Assembly (NCBI GenBank): GCA_003427395.1
Contig: BFEA01000270.1
Location: forward strand, 2,039,624-2,078,951
Direction of reading: 5' to 3'
Length of the DNA stretch: 39,328 bases
Source: Chara braunii
Taxonomy: Eukaryota > Streptophyta > Charophyceae > Charales > Characeae
The notes beneath the pieces were generated by a model. It did no database searches, was not told where the DNA came from, and saw only the letters and a program-made list of their open reading frames with translations. Shown piece after piece: positions 30,462 to 39,328 of the stretch (positions are counted from its first letter, which is position 1; each line of letters starts with the position of its first letter). A program made the position numbers and the translations under genes.

Positions 30462-30506
30462 GCTCACACACACACACACACACATACACACACACACGCA
30501 TACACA
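30371..30506. repeat. (CT)n(CA)n compound microsatellite
   Basis: About 20 bases of CT then about 115 bases of CA with a few TA and CG interruptions. It has the same CT-then-CA order as the array at 26335-26466. Confidence 0.97.
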
Positions 30507-32178
30507 TTTACGCACTTTTTTTTCTTCGATTGATTGATTAGTGGGAGGGGGGTCACCCCCCCCAAGCATGCACTTACACACATGCACACACACATACACA
30601 CAACCAAAAAAAATATTTTTTTTTTCTTGTTTGTTTTGCACTTTTTGATTTTTATTCTTTTTTAACACCAAAAAAATATGCAAATTGGAAAAAAACAAAT
30701 AGGGTTGTAGGGTTTTAACCCACAAGGGCCACAACCCTTTTTTTTTTGTTGGTTTTATTTCGTCGGGGAAATGTCTGTAGAAATCGTGGCAGGGACTTCG
30801 GGGCCCTCCAAATTCGACCTCGCGGCCGTGGCCGCGGGTGAAACATAGGTTGTAGCATAACCTGACCAGTCATTGAATCTTATTGCCATCCTCTTCAATC
30901 AGCTCGCCCGGTGACGGGGGCGAAGACCGAGTACCCCACCTTTCTTCTATGACTTTTGTCACCGCGATCCATGTTTCTTCCTCGTTTCGTTCGTCTCACT
31001 TGCATGTGTCTTTTTCTAGCGAAGTCAACCCTAATTACTCCCCTTGTGTACCTCATCTATCTTCCTGCTGCTCTACTCTATCTCGCTTGGTCTTGTCGAT
31101 ATTGATTCTCCTCGCTCAAGTTGGGTCCGGGTACCGAATGTTTGCGGGAATGTTCTCCATAGTCATTACCATGACCTCTATGACAGTGCATAAAGTGATG
31201 GAAAGGACCCCCGCGACAGGCTATCTCAGCAGTGGCTCCCCTCGCCAGAGCACTCATTCTGTTACCAGTGGATCGTTCCTGGCCCGAGTGCAGAACTAGC
31301 GCCGCCGGAGGCATGCCGGTCCATGCCCTCTAGATGGCTAATTTTTGTATCACCGTTTTTCCCTTCCGGCTAATTTTTCCCTTGTTTTGCTCCACTGGGT
31401 GCCGGTCTGGGCTCTCCCGCTGGCTAATTTTGGGTATACTACCCCGTATACACTAGGTGCTGGTCAGGGCTCTCCAGCCGGGTAATTTTGGGATCGCCCT
31501 TGTTTTGCTCCACTTTTACGAAAGGGGCTCACCACACCACCGTCGAAACTTGTGCTTTCAACTATTTTGCATTGCCACACTACCTGTCGAGGGGAGGGAT
31601 GTAGAAACTCGTTCAACAAATGTCAGAGTAGTGGGTTCGAAGGTGGGCGTGCACATGAGGATTTCACCCGCCTAGAACAGCCCAAATTTCAACAAGCCTT
31701 CTGCACCATCATCAGAAATAGGCGGTTTTCGACACCCGTCCGAGAGTTGGGGCGGACATCCTTTGTGTTGTGTCCGCACGTGACCCGATAGTAGCAATCG
31801 ACAATTCTTCGGCGTCGTTACCTCCGCGGGGACATCTAGGTCGTGTTGGAACTACAAGCAAACCCTCTTTGCGCGGACACGGCGGACCTTGATCATTGAC
31901 GGGAGTCTACCCGTCTTCATCCGAATAGAGCGCCCGATCATTGTCGATGTATGTGGACTGAAAGTTGCACCTAATACCGAACATTTTACTTGTGCGAAGT
32001 TGGTAGGTGGAAGGGGAGCGTGTGTTCGTCCGCAGGCAGTGGTGGAGGGCACACTGCATCCGAACGTTTCGATGAGAATGGATGGTGGGATAGTGACGAC
32101 CACTGAGATCAACGGCGGGATAGTGAGGACGTTACATGTTGCACCTGCGACAGGCTGCACGCGCCATTTTCAGGCCCG
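30507..32178. other. Non-coding stretch with diverged short repeats
   Basis: 30590-30740 is A/T-homopolymer-rich with a hairpin at 30701-30738 (AGGGTTGT pairing with ACAACCCT). From 31330 to 31515 the phrases GGCTAATTTT and GGTGC(C/T)GGTC-x-GGGCTCTCC recur about every 50-70 bases as an eroded tandem repeat. Open frames at 30883-31299 and 31889-32203 have no recognised motif and lie within chance length. Confidence 0.5.
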
Positions 32179-32194
32179 TGTTGTTTTAATGCCA

Positions 32195-32286
32195 AAAGCC
32201 TGAAAACAAGGGCCTACAGGCCCCGCGTCGTTTCAGCCTGAAAGCCTGAAAACAAGGGCCTACAGGCCCTGTGTCGTTTCAGGCTA
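32195..32286. repeat. 46-bp tandem duplication in candidate LTR
   Basis: Units at 32195-32240 and 32241-32286 share AAGCCTGAAAACAAGGGCC. Each contains the short palindrome GGGCCTACAGGCCC. Confidence 0.9.
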
Positions 32287-32471
32287 AATGAGCGTTTTCA
32301 GCAACTGAGGGCCATTTTCAGGCCCTCATAAGACCGACCTGCCCTGAAACTAAGGCACCAGACCAGGGTTTTAGCTCGGGCCATTTCTAGCCTATTTTCA
32401 AGACAACGTTTGTTTGAGCTTCAACCCCAGGGTATGGCACGTTGAGGCATTGGCAAGAGCAGCCTCCTGGA

Positions 32472-32499
32472 CGGGCCAGCACTATATAGGACTGGCCCG
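32472..32499 (+). promoter_or_regulatory. LTR TATA box inside an inverted repeat
   Basis: TATATAG (32483-32489) lies in the 12-base loop between CGGGCCAG (32472-32479) and CTGGCCCG (32492-32499), perfect 8-base complements. It is a likely pol II start region for the gypsy element. GC-rich DNA with another palindrome (CCTGCAGG at 32501-32508) follows. Confidence 0.6.
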
Positions 32500-32621
32500 C
32501 CCTGCAGGCCGGCAGGTAGTTCCTAGGTACTTCTCAGACACTTCACGTGCAGTTCAGGAGGCAGGAGGTAGTCTTCAGGATTCGTCAGCAACACTCTGTA
32601 GGAGCGTTGCAGTAGTAGTTG

Positions 32622-32690
32622 TAGCGTTAGCAGTAGTCTTCAGTGTTGGGCACTAGTAGCGTTAAAAGTAGTCTTCAGCGCTGGGCGCCA
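32622..32690. repeat. 35-bp imperfect tandem duplication in LTR
   Basis: TAGCGTTAGCAGTAGTCTTC (32622) and TAGCGTTAAAAGTAGTCTTC (32657) head two diverged 35-base units. This is the same part of the LTR that appears at 11385-11443. Confidence 0.75.
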
Positions 32691-33427
32691 TAGGAGCTAG
32701 AGCACTACTAGAGAGAGAGAGAGATTGGGCGGAGGCCAGGGAGACTTACCTGCAACGCCGTTGCTCCAGCTTCGTCTTCGAGGTACCTGCAGCACAGCGC
32801 CAACTTCACAGGTTAGTACCTGGCATATGAGAGAGAGAGAGAGTTCTTCTTCTTCCTCTTCTCAGTCCACCATCTCCATCTCACCCTCTCGCTACCCGAC
32901 TTCACAACATCAACAGACTATGAGAGAGAGAGAGAGCTTGGTGACATTTGGATCCAAACTCGACATTGGACTACAAACATTTTGGCAAGGGATTATTTGG
33001 GACTTGTAACGATGACTTGGTGTTGACGGCTTTCCCATCTCCCCCCTCTTCTTATCCGTTTGTTTCCCTCCTCTTCGTCTGTGCATGATCTGGACCTGGC
33101 GCCTCTTCCTGTGTATAGCGGCAGGCTCCCTTCACACTTTGTGATGAGAATGATGTATGTTGGGTCTGCGTTGCAACATTGATTGGGCTCGTCATTGGTA
33201 TTCTAGCATTCTGCTATGCTATCTTGCACTCGGTGATAGAGATCAGTCTCGGTCAAGTCACGACTTGTATCTAAGTCTTCCTTGCGCTGTAAAGCACCGT
33301 TTTGTATGTATCGGAATCCATATTGCTTGTTGAGATTCCACTTGCACTGCATTGTCCATTCAGTCCTTTTTATCACATTGCGGATCCTCGGTTTATATGT
33401 ACATCGCCCAACTGGGCATACAACAGT

Positions 33428-33439
33428 TGGTATCGGAAC
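33428..33439 (+). other. Primer binding site, initiator-Met tRNA type
   Basis: TGGTATCGGAAC differs at two positions from TGGTATCAGAGC, the complement of the plant tRNA-iMet 3' end used by many Ty3 and copia elements. It starts two bases after the LTR end. Confidence 0.75.
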
Positions 33440-34245
33440 ACCACACGTGAATCAGGAGAACCTGATCCGACACGTGTGTGGGGACTAGGTAGCTGATTAG
33501 TCTGGATTGATTGATTAGAGCACACTAGTTAGCCTTGAAAATCACGATTTTGACCTCACTGCCAAAAATCAAAATTTTTTTCTCTTCTCAGATTTGGTTT
33601 TCTCGCTATTTCTGTTGTGGAAAATCATAATAGCGCAACATCTGATTTTTTTTTTTTTTTTTTTTTTTGAGAATTCAAAATTTCGTTGTTGGGATTCCGA
33701 AATATCTGTTTTTTGAAAATTTCGATTTCTGTTTGCAATTTCCCGTTATTTGGAAGTTCGGAATATTTTGTTTCCGAAATTCTTTTTTTGCAAAACGGTA
33801 CGGGAAATTCTTCTTGCAATTATCATTTTCCAAACTACGCGTACTCTCACCTGAGTAATTTTGAATATTTGTTGTACTTTTTTTTTTTTGGAATTCTCAT
33901 CGGTCAATCATTTGTAGTATGAAAGTTCGAAATTTTTCTCATTGAGAACTTCACACTTCACGAGAGGTTGGGAGACCTACTGAACTCGCAAAACTCGGGA
34001 TTTTTTTTTTTTCTCAAAATTTCTTTTGCAAAGTTCAAACTTTTTTTTTTTATTAGTGGCTCCTTATCTGGGCGATTTTTCCTACCCACCCCTCCCCACC
34101 TCTGCTGTTGCCCCCTCTCGTCTTATCTTCTCTAACTGTCTTCGGGTACGCCCTGCAGCGGCATTGGTAAGTTGCCACGTCAGCAGGCCATGACAGCAGA
34201 CCACGGCAGCCGGGAGTGCCACGTCAGTAGGCCCCAGCCTGGTCT
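33440..34245 (+). other. Untranslated leader of the gypsy element, T-rich
   Basis: About 800 bases separate the primer site from the first gag ATG. The stretch is AT-rich with repeated AAATTTCG/GAATTC-like phrases and T tracts, including T23 at 33646-33668. A GC-rich end (CCACGTCAGCAGGCC, CCACGTCAGTAGGCC) precedes gag. No gene is present. Confidence 0.6.
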
Positions 34246-35718
34246 ATGCTTATGCGCTCGAAAACAGCCATTACCGAAGCGAAGCAATGGTCGGATGCAG
34301 TAGCAGCAACAACAAAGAAGAAGGCAGAGGACGCCGGAAAGGCACGTCTGTTGGCAATCGAATTGCAGTGCCAGCAAGACGAGGCAGCAACAAAGGCTGC
34401 CGATGAAGAACGACTTCAACGACGCGAGAATATATTCAGCGGAGAGCGAGATTTGCTCACAATGGCAGTAGACTGGCAGGCCGAGGCTGGAAATGGGGAA
34501 CTGGAAGAGAGTGGAAACAAGATCGGTCTACTCCTTTCCCATCTCACGGACCTCCTGGCCACGTGCATTGCACAACAGGAGGACATTCACAACTTCGACG
34601 ATGAGTTAGCTCACGTCTGCAGCCGCCTACAGCAGCTGGAGCAACGACCCGTCGCCGCCCCCGATGCCAGCTCTTCCAACACCTCTGATCACCTCGAGTC
34701 ATTGGAGATTGACGTCGGATCCCTCAAGGACGACGTACGGTTACAGCAAACCGCAATGCAACAGTTGGAGCAGTGGATCTGTACTACCGCCAACCACTCG
34801 AGCTCGGAACCGCGCGAGACAACCCCAAAGTTCGCTGGGCAGGAGATCTTTTGCAACTCGACGAAGATGGACCCGATTCCACGGTTCCGCAAGTTCGAGC
34901 TCACGTTGCAGCTACACTGCGTCAGCGAGCACAAGCATCACGAGTACTTATACTCCCGCTCGCGGGGCGCGTGCCAAGCATGGCTGGACAATCTCTTGTC
35001 CAAACACTGAGTGGTGGCTGCCGACTTGCATACCAAGATCAGTTAGGATGATCTAAAGGCGGCGTGGCATAGGCGGTTCCAAGTAGAGCTGCCGGAGATC
35101 AAGGCAATACACAAGCTGATGGTCTTCGAATAAGGCATGCTACCAAGTGTTGATTGGATTGCCGAGTACCACGCTTGACATCCGTCCCAGACATTCAGAT
35201 GGGTTTCAAAGTCATCAAACACTACTTCATTTTGAGGTCGTGTCCGGCGTTGGGCAATGCCTTGCTTGACTCACGTCGAAGACACCTTGACGACACCGAC
35301 AGAACTCTTCGACAAGGCCGAGCAGATTATTATCACGAACAAGGAGGCCAAGAATCTCCAGCGTTCGTTTGTGCCAGACCCGAGCAGAGATCAGCATCGG
35401 TCGAAAATGACCGTGGTTGCGGCGACAACGCCAATCGAATAAACTAACGAGGCCGTGTCTGCCAATGAAGGGGACAGACTCGCAGCCGTCCGGGAAGGTG
35501 GCAGCTCCGGCAAAGGTCGAGGACGCAGCAAGGCGAAGACAAACACCACATCTAGCCCCGGGCCCGGTGCAGCAGCTCCAGCCCCATGGTCCCGTTACGG
35601 TCTCTCTGAATCAGCGTACAAGGCACGCACAAGATTCCGCTATTGTCTATGGTGCAATAGCGGTCTCCACGACACAATGGCCTACCAGTCGAAAGGCAAG
35701 GGCAAATCGGGAAACTGA
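34246..35718 (+). pseudogene. gypsy Gag, interrupted by stops
   Basis: Frame 34246-35010 (254 codons) encodes an Ala/Glu/Gln-rich, coiled-coil-like N-terminus (roughly residues 1-190), then IPRFRKFELTLQLHC and ACQAWLDNLL, the start of the Gag capsid-like core. The same phase continues to WIAEYH with stops at 35008, 35044 and 35131. A phase change near 35150-35260 covers the segment around VPDIQMGF and CPALGNAL. After LFDKAEQIIITNKEAKN and another stop (35440) it reaches a knuckle CLWCNSGLHDTMAY at 35644-35685 (C-x2-C-x4-H-x4-Y, last Cys lost). Gag assembles the particle and binds RNA. Several stops replace residues expected to be Trp or Gln, consistent with C-to-T decay. Confidence 0.82.
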
Positions 35719-35738
35719 GCACCGCCGGGAATGACTCG

Positions 35739-36445
35739 ATGACGCTCTCGACGTCTTCGGAACCGGTCGCTTCGCGGGTGACCGCCCTTCGTTCCGAGGC
35801 ACAGGCGAAAGTCCATAGTCCTCTTCTTTATTCTTTTGAGGACTATGTTGCTCGGCTCGTTCCTAGGATGGGTACTCATGCTCAAGCACAAGACGTGTGT
35901 GCGGCATCTTCTTCGTCCGGCAGGGGCGACTTATCGTCTTCAAGTGGTTCTTCATGGGATTCGGCGCGCGAGTTCAACATAGAGGTATTGGATCCGCTCA
36001 CGTCCGAGGATTTCGCATGGCTTCCTCTCCCGACCACGGACCGCTTGCGGGGACCGCAATGCACAACATTATGCGCTCATCTTCACACGTACTTATCCTT
36101 CTCTGCACCACCAACTTCGTCAACGGATGACGAAGTCGCGGCGGAGGACATCCTTGCGTATGTTACCAAGGTGGCCTGCGAGTTTCACAATCAGCCGTAC
36201 GACGACAACAACGCACCGCTCCTCTATGTCTGCATCCAAGTTGGGCAAGCGTCCTGCAACGCTTTGCTGGATAGCGGCGTGTCTCACAATTTTATGAGCC
36301 AAGCCTTTATGCAAAGGGCTGACCTTGGCGCACAAGTTCAGAGGAAGGCAAACCCGGCGGCGATCAAGTTGGCGGACGGAAGGATGCAGCAACTTATCGA
36401 CCGCTACATCGAGGCCGTACCGGTGTATTTCGCACCTCATGCATG
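35739..36445 (+). pseudogene. gypsy aspartic protease region (start of Pol)
   Basis: The frame from 35739 has a Ser-rich N-terminal extension (about 170 residues). The retropepsin domain follows: CNALLDSGVSHNFMSQAF, with the catalytic DSG at 36270-36278, then IKLADGRMQQLIDRY. The domain's end (FNILDTDLDIILGMPWL) is in another phase, within the 36325-37620 frame. A frameshift near 36440, in a CATGCATGC run, therefore splits the protease. The active site is intact and the second half is displaced. It would process the Gag-Pol polyprotein. Identity is secure. Confidence 0.88.
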
Positions 36446-37535
36446 CGAAACCAGTGACATTCAACATTTTGGACACGGACTTGGACATTATTTTGGGAAT
36501 GCCTTGGCTCGCAAGTGCGGATCACATGGTCAACTTCCACCGGCGGACTCTTACCGTTCGCGACGCTTTCGACACCGAAGTACCGTGTACGATTCCTCTT
36601 CTGCACCCTTCGATTTGGTGCCAAGTGGTGACGGCCAAGTCCTTCCGGGCTACTTGTGCTTATGAGCAGCCCGATGAAATCGGCCTATGTTTCCTACGGA
36701 CCGTCGCGGTAGCCAACTCTTCACCCACGGACTTGTCTTCGGACCCCCGTGTGGTGCGGTTGCTTGATGAGTTCCCCGACATCTTCGAGTCACCTACCTG
36801 TGTGGTGCCGAATCGGCCGATCTCTCACGAGATCATTCTTGAGGCCGGTGTCGTGCCGCCGAAAGGTTGCAATTACTGCATGAGCGAGAAGGAGCTTACG
36901 GTCCTCCGTGCGCAACTCGACGACTTGTTGGACAAGGGTTGGATCCGCCCTAGTAGCTCACCATACGGTGCGCCAGTTCTCTTCGTACGGAAGAAGAACA
37001 AGGATCTACGATTGTGTGTCGACTACCGCAAACTCAACACGCAAACCGTCAAGAATGTGGGGCCTCTTCCTCGCATCGACGATCTTCTTGAGCGATTGGG
37101 CGGCGCAAAGTATTTTTCTAAGTTGGATTTGAAGTCTGGATATCATCAAATCTCGATCCGGTCGAACGATCGCTACAAATCTGCGTTCAAGACGTGGTAC
37201 AGGCATTTTGAGTGGGTGGTTATGCCTTTTGGCCTCGCCAATGCCCCGACGACCTTTCAAGCAGTAATGACCAACGAGTTCCGTGCAATGTTGGACCAGT
37301 TCGTGCTGGTCTACTTAGACGATATTCTCGTCTATAACCGAACATTGGAGGATCATCTTGGGCATCTTCGACGAGTGCTGGAGACGCTCCGTCGGGCCAA
37401 GTACAAGGCCAACCGCAACAAGTGCGAATTTGTCCGGCAAGAGCTGGAATACTTGGGTCATTTTGTCACACCGGAGGGCATCAGTCCGCTATCGGACAAG
37501 ATTCAAGCCATCCAAGAGTGGTCGGAGCCACGAAC
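36440..37535 (+). pseudogene. gypsy reverse transcriptase
   Basis: A long open stretch (part of the 431-codon frame starting at 36325) gives a nearly complete Ty3-type RT. After the protease end (ILGMPWL) come LDEFPDIF, GWIRPSSSPYGAPVLFV, LRLCVDYRKLN, YFSKLDLKSGYHQI (first catalytic Asp), MPFGLANAPTTFQAVM and LVYLDDILVYN, with YLDD at 37312-37323. LEYLGHFVTPEGI then begins the connection. The catalytic Asp residues are present and no internal stop is seen. The frame goes wrong at about 37530, just before the DVRSFLGLVGYYQRFI segment. RT copies element RNA to DNA. This is the best-preserved domain of the window. Confidence 0.95.
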
Positions 37536-38237
37536 GTCACGGATGTTCGTTCGTTCCTTGGCCTCGTCGGCTACTACCAGCGTTTTATCAAGGGATACTC
37601 GAAGATCGCGGCCCACTTGACCAAGCTTCAATGTGAGGATAGGCCGTTCGACTTTGGGGAGGAGGCGCGATAATCATTTTTGGCTCTCAAAGCCTCGCTA
37701 TTATCTGCGGAGGTCTTGCACATATACGACCCGCTTTTGCCTACGCGCGTCACTACGGATGCGTCCAGCTATGACATCGGTGCCGTCCTCGAGCAACACG
37801 ATGGCGTGGTCTGGCACCCAGTCGAGTATTTCAGCAAGAAAGTGCCCGTCGTGCACTCCATTGACGATGCATGCAAGAAGGAGCTCATCGCCTTCGTTCA
37901 CGCGCACAAGCGGTGGCGGCACTTCCTCCTTGGTCGAAGCCCATTCCGATGGGTAACGGACAACAACAACAATCCGTTGGTCTTCTACAAGACCCAAGAC
38001 ACCGTCAATAGCACCATCGCCCGATGGATGGCGTTCATCGACCAGCTCGACTTCTTTCCCGATCACATTCCCGGAAAGTCGAACCGTTTTGCGGATGCTC
38101 TTTCACGGTGCCCGGATCATTGTACCGAGGTCTTTTCAACCTTTGAGATCGGCGACGACCTGGGGGACAGCTTCATCCGCGGCTACCAAGCCGACCCCCG
38201 AGTTTCGCGACAAGTACGAGAATTGCTCCTCTCCTAA
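37530..38237 (+). pseudogene. gypsy RNase H and connection domain
   Basis: In a phase different from RT, the sequence continues with VTDVRSFLGLVGYYQRFIKG, then a TAA stop at 37671-37673 inside what is usually an uninterrupted helix. RNase H proper follows: VTTDASSYDIGAVLEQ (Asp), SIDDACKKELIAFVHA (Glu), RWVTDNNNNPLVF (Asp) and DFFPDHIPGKSNRFADALSR. The three metal-binding acidic positions visible in Ty3-type RNases H are present. The domain would remove RNA from the hybrid during reverse transcription. After residue DDLGDSF the frame ends at 38237, while integrase continues in another phase. Confidence 0.92.
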
Positions 38238-39015
38238 TCCGGAGCCTTCTCACTACTGGATCCAGGAGGGGTACTTGCTTGTCCACACACGGGGGAAGGA
38301 CCTTCTTTGTGTACCGAGTGACCCTCACTTGCATACACGGCTTCTTGGCGAGTTCCACGATGCTCCCGCCACTGGACACTTTAGAGTCAATCGCACGATT
38401 GGTCGACTTCACGAGCGATTTTGGTGGCCCGGCCTTCTCGGCGACGTCAGACGCTATTGCAAGTCATGCGAGGTTTGCCAACGCTGCAAATCCCGCAACC
38501 ATCGTCCGTACGGCAAGTTGCGACCGTTACCGGTCCCTTTGCGGCGAAGGGAAGCGATTGCCATCGACATTACCGACCCTTTTCCCAAGCATAAGACCGG
38601 AGTGGGTGGGATTCTCACGGTGGTCGGCCGACTCACCAAGTTCGCCATGTTTTTGCCTTGCCGCTATCATGCCAAGGCACCGAAGTTGGCCGAGGTTCTA
38701 TACCCCGGTTGGATTCGAACTAAGGGTTACCCCAAGGGAATCGTCTGCGACCGCGACACTCAGTTCATGTCCGATTTTTGGTTGGCACTCATCAAACGAT
38801 GGGGCTCATCTCTCAAGCCAAGTTCGGCTCGCCACCCCCAAACCGATGGCCAAACGGAGAGGGCGCATCAGACCGCACAGGTTCTCCTTCGCACTCTCAT
38901 CTGTCCCGACCAAAAGGATTGGGTTGAGCGGCTGCCGGATGTCGAGTTGGCCTACAACTCGTCCATCCACCCGGCTATCGGGATGTCGCCCTTCGAGTTC
39001 GAGCACGGTGTGAGG
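38200..39015 (+). pseudogene. gypsy integrase, C-terminally truncated
   Basis: The frame (from 38089, integrase from about 38200) has the H/C zinc region: EFHDAPATGHFRVNRTIG, RFWWPGLLGDV and CKSCEVCQRCK. The catalytic core follows: AIDIT (Asp codon 38566-38568), GIVCDRDTQFMSDFW (Asp codon 38749-38751) and HPQTDGQTERAHQ (Glu codon 38857-38859). The second Asp and the Glu are separated by 35 residues, the D,D35E signature. VVGRLTKF has Gly where VVDRLTKF is usual. After SPFEFEHGVRKP (about 39015) no integrase similarity remains. The C-terminal domain and any chromodomain are missing, so the element was truncated or interrupted. Confidence 0.93.
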
Positions 39016-39227
39016 AAACCCGGGGAGGGGCTCCTACCGCTCGCTGAAGCCAGGGGCAACGCCGCCTGTCACTCGGCGTGCCCGCTTCCGAGGTCCTCAG
39101 CGGCAGATAGGGTGTTGGGGGTTATTATCTCCTGTTTCCCCTGCCCACAGAAGCGCTTTAATCCAGCGTTATCAGATCATAATATGGCCAGCAAGGCAAT
39201 CAATAACTCCTGCCAGTAGCAGTTCCT
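39016..39227 (+). other. Unassigned DNA joined to the broken integrase
   Basis: The open frame continues to 39219 but the peptide has no integrase character. It could be a fragment of another repeat inserted into or fused with the gypsy element. No polypurine tract is seen. Confidence 0.5.
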
Positions 39228-39328
39228 CAGTCTGCTGTCTCTCCCTCTCACTCAGTCCGCTCTCTCTCTCTCTCTCAGTCTGCTGTCTCTCCCTCTCACT
39301 CAGTCCGCTCTCTCTCTCTCTCTCAGTC
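39228..39328. repeat. 48-bp CT-rich tandem repeat, runs off window
   Basis: Units at 39228-39275 and 39276-39323 are identical, and a third begins at 39324. Each contains CAGTCTGCTGTCTCTCCCTC and a CT run. Confidence 0.95.

Larger units (their letters stand above)
32179..33425 (+). repeat. Candidate 5' LTR
   Basis: The right end is well placed: CATACAACA ends two bases before a tRNA-iMet-type primer binding site. The left end at 32179 (TGTTGTTTTAATGCC) is chosen only because it is roughly the inverse of the right end (complement TGTTGTATGCCC). A TATA box lies at 32483. Part of this LTR (32603-32661) has a 90%-identical copy at 11385-11443, which shows it is repeated in the genome. With no 3' LTR in view, the left boundary is unconfirmed. 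Confidence 0.55.
32179..39015 (+). mobile_element. Ty3/gypsy LTR retrotransposon, 3'-truncated and inactivated
   Basis: In order: candidate 5' LTR (32179-33425), primer binding site (33428-33439), T-rich leader, gag (34246-35718), protease, RT, RNase H and integrase, all on the plus strand. Protease-RT-RNase H-integrase is the Ty3/gypsy order (copia has integrase before RT). Breaks: several stops and a phase change in gag, a frameshift after the protease active site (about 36440), one after the RT (about 37530), a stop in RNase H (37671), and a phase change to integrase (about 38200). Similarity ends near 39015 inside or just after the integrase core. No polypurine tract or 3' LTR lies in the window. 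Confidence 0.92.

Noticed and set aside
30701-30720. Telomere-like repeat (AGGGTTGTAGGGTTTTAACCC)
   Set aside because: Only one imperfect occurrence, forming a small inverted repeat. No tandem TTTAGGG array.
32414-33009. Short open frames in the candidate LTR as proteins
   Set aside because: They lie within LTR repeats and GA tracts, have no motif and are not shared with the LTR fragment at 11385.
1-39328. A bacterial-style defence, toxin or metabolic gene system
   Set aside because: No operon structure, no recognised enzymes other than retrotransposon proteins, and pervasive eukaryotic repeats.

Overview
The window looks like repeat-rich nuclear DNA of a plant-lineage eukaryote. I found no convincing single-copy host gene, rRNA or operon. 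What can be recognised is retrotransposon remains: two copies of a LINE (non-LTR) family with plant-type ORF1, two Ty3/gypsy-type LTR elements, many tandem duplications and minisatellites, and long TG, CT, GA and CA microsatellites. A charophyte such as Chara is my impression from the style of the gypsy Gag and the LINE. This is inference and nothing in the window proves it.

Layout. 1-58 is a TG microsatellite. 455 to about 7740 is a nearly full-length but dead LINE on the minus strand. It runs, in its own 5'-3' order, through an ORF1 with an RNA-binding-like domain and zinc knuckle, an APE endonuclease, a reverse transcriptase, a C-terminal region and a poly(A) tail. It carries at least five internal tandem duplications. 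7.7-14.5 kb is mostly non-coding with short minisatellites. It includes an assembly gap (11294-11384) followed by an unremoved Nextera mate-pair junction adapter (11444-11481). 14.5-15.5 kb and 18.7-19.7 kb are two inverted copies of one roughly 1-kb TATA-bearing repeat. Between them lies an ORF1 fragment of a second LINE (about 15.75-16.47 kb, minus strand).

20.6-23.1 kb holds a possible TATA promoter and a degraded Ty3-type gag plus aspartic protease (DTGS). It is followed directly by an array of 66-bp repeats (23.32-24.1 kb) whose unit is exactly 22 codons. 25034-26007 is a 487-bp tandem duplication. 26.1-32.2 kb holds microsatellites, degenerate repeat modules, tRNA-like scraps and a hairpin.

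32.2-39.0 kb is a second, much better preserved Ty3/gypsy element on the plus strand: candidate 5' LTR with TATA, tRNA-iMet-type primer binding site, long T-rich leader, gag, protease, RT (YLDD), RNase H and integrase (D,D35E). It has several stops and frameshifts and loses similarity near 39015. No 3' LTR is visible, and the window ends in a 48-bp CT-rich tandem repeat.

The genes here do not form a pathway. They are parts of autonomous retrotransposons, all apparently inactive as assembled. The most useful observations are the adapter and chimeric insertion, the concentration of tandem duplications, the in-frame 66-bp and 174-bp repeats, and the inverted TATA-bearing repeat pair.
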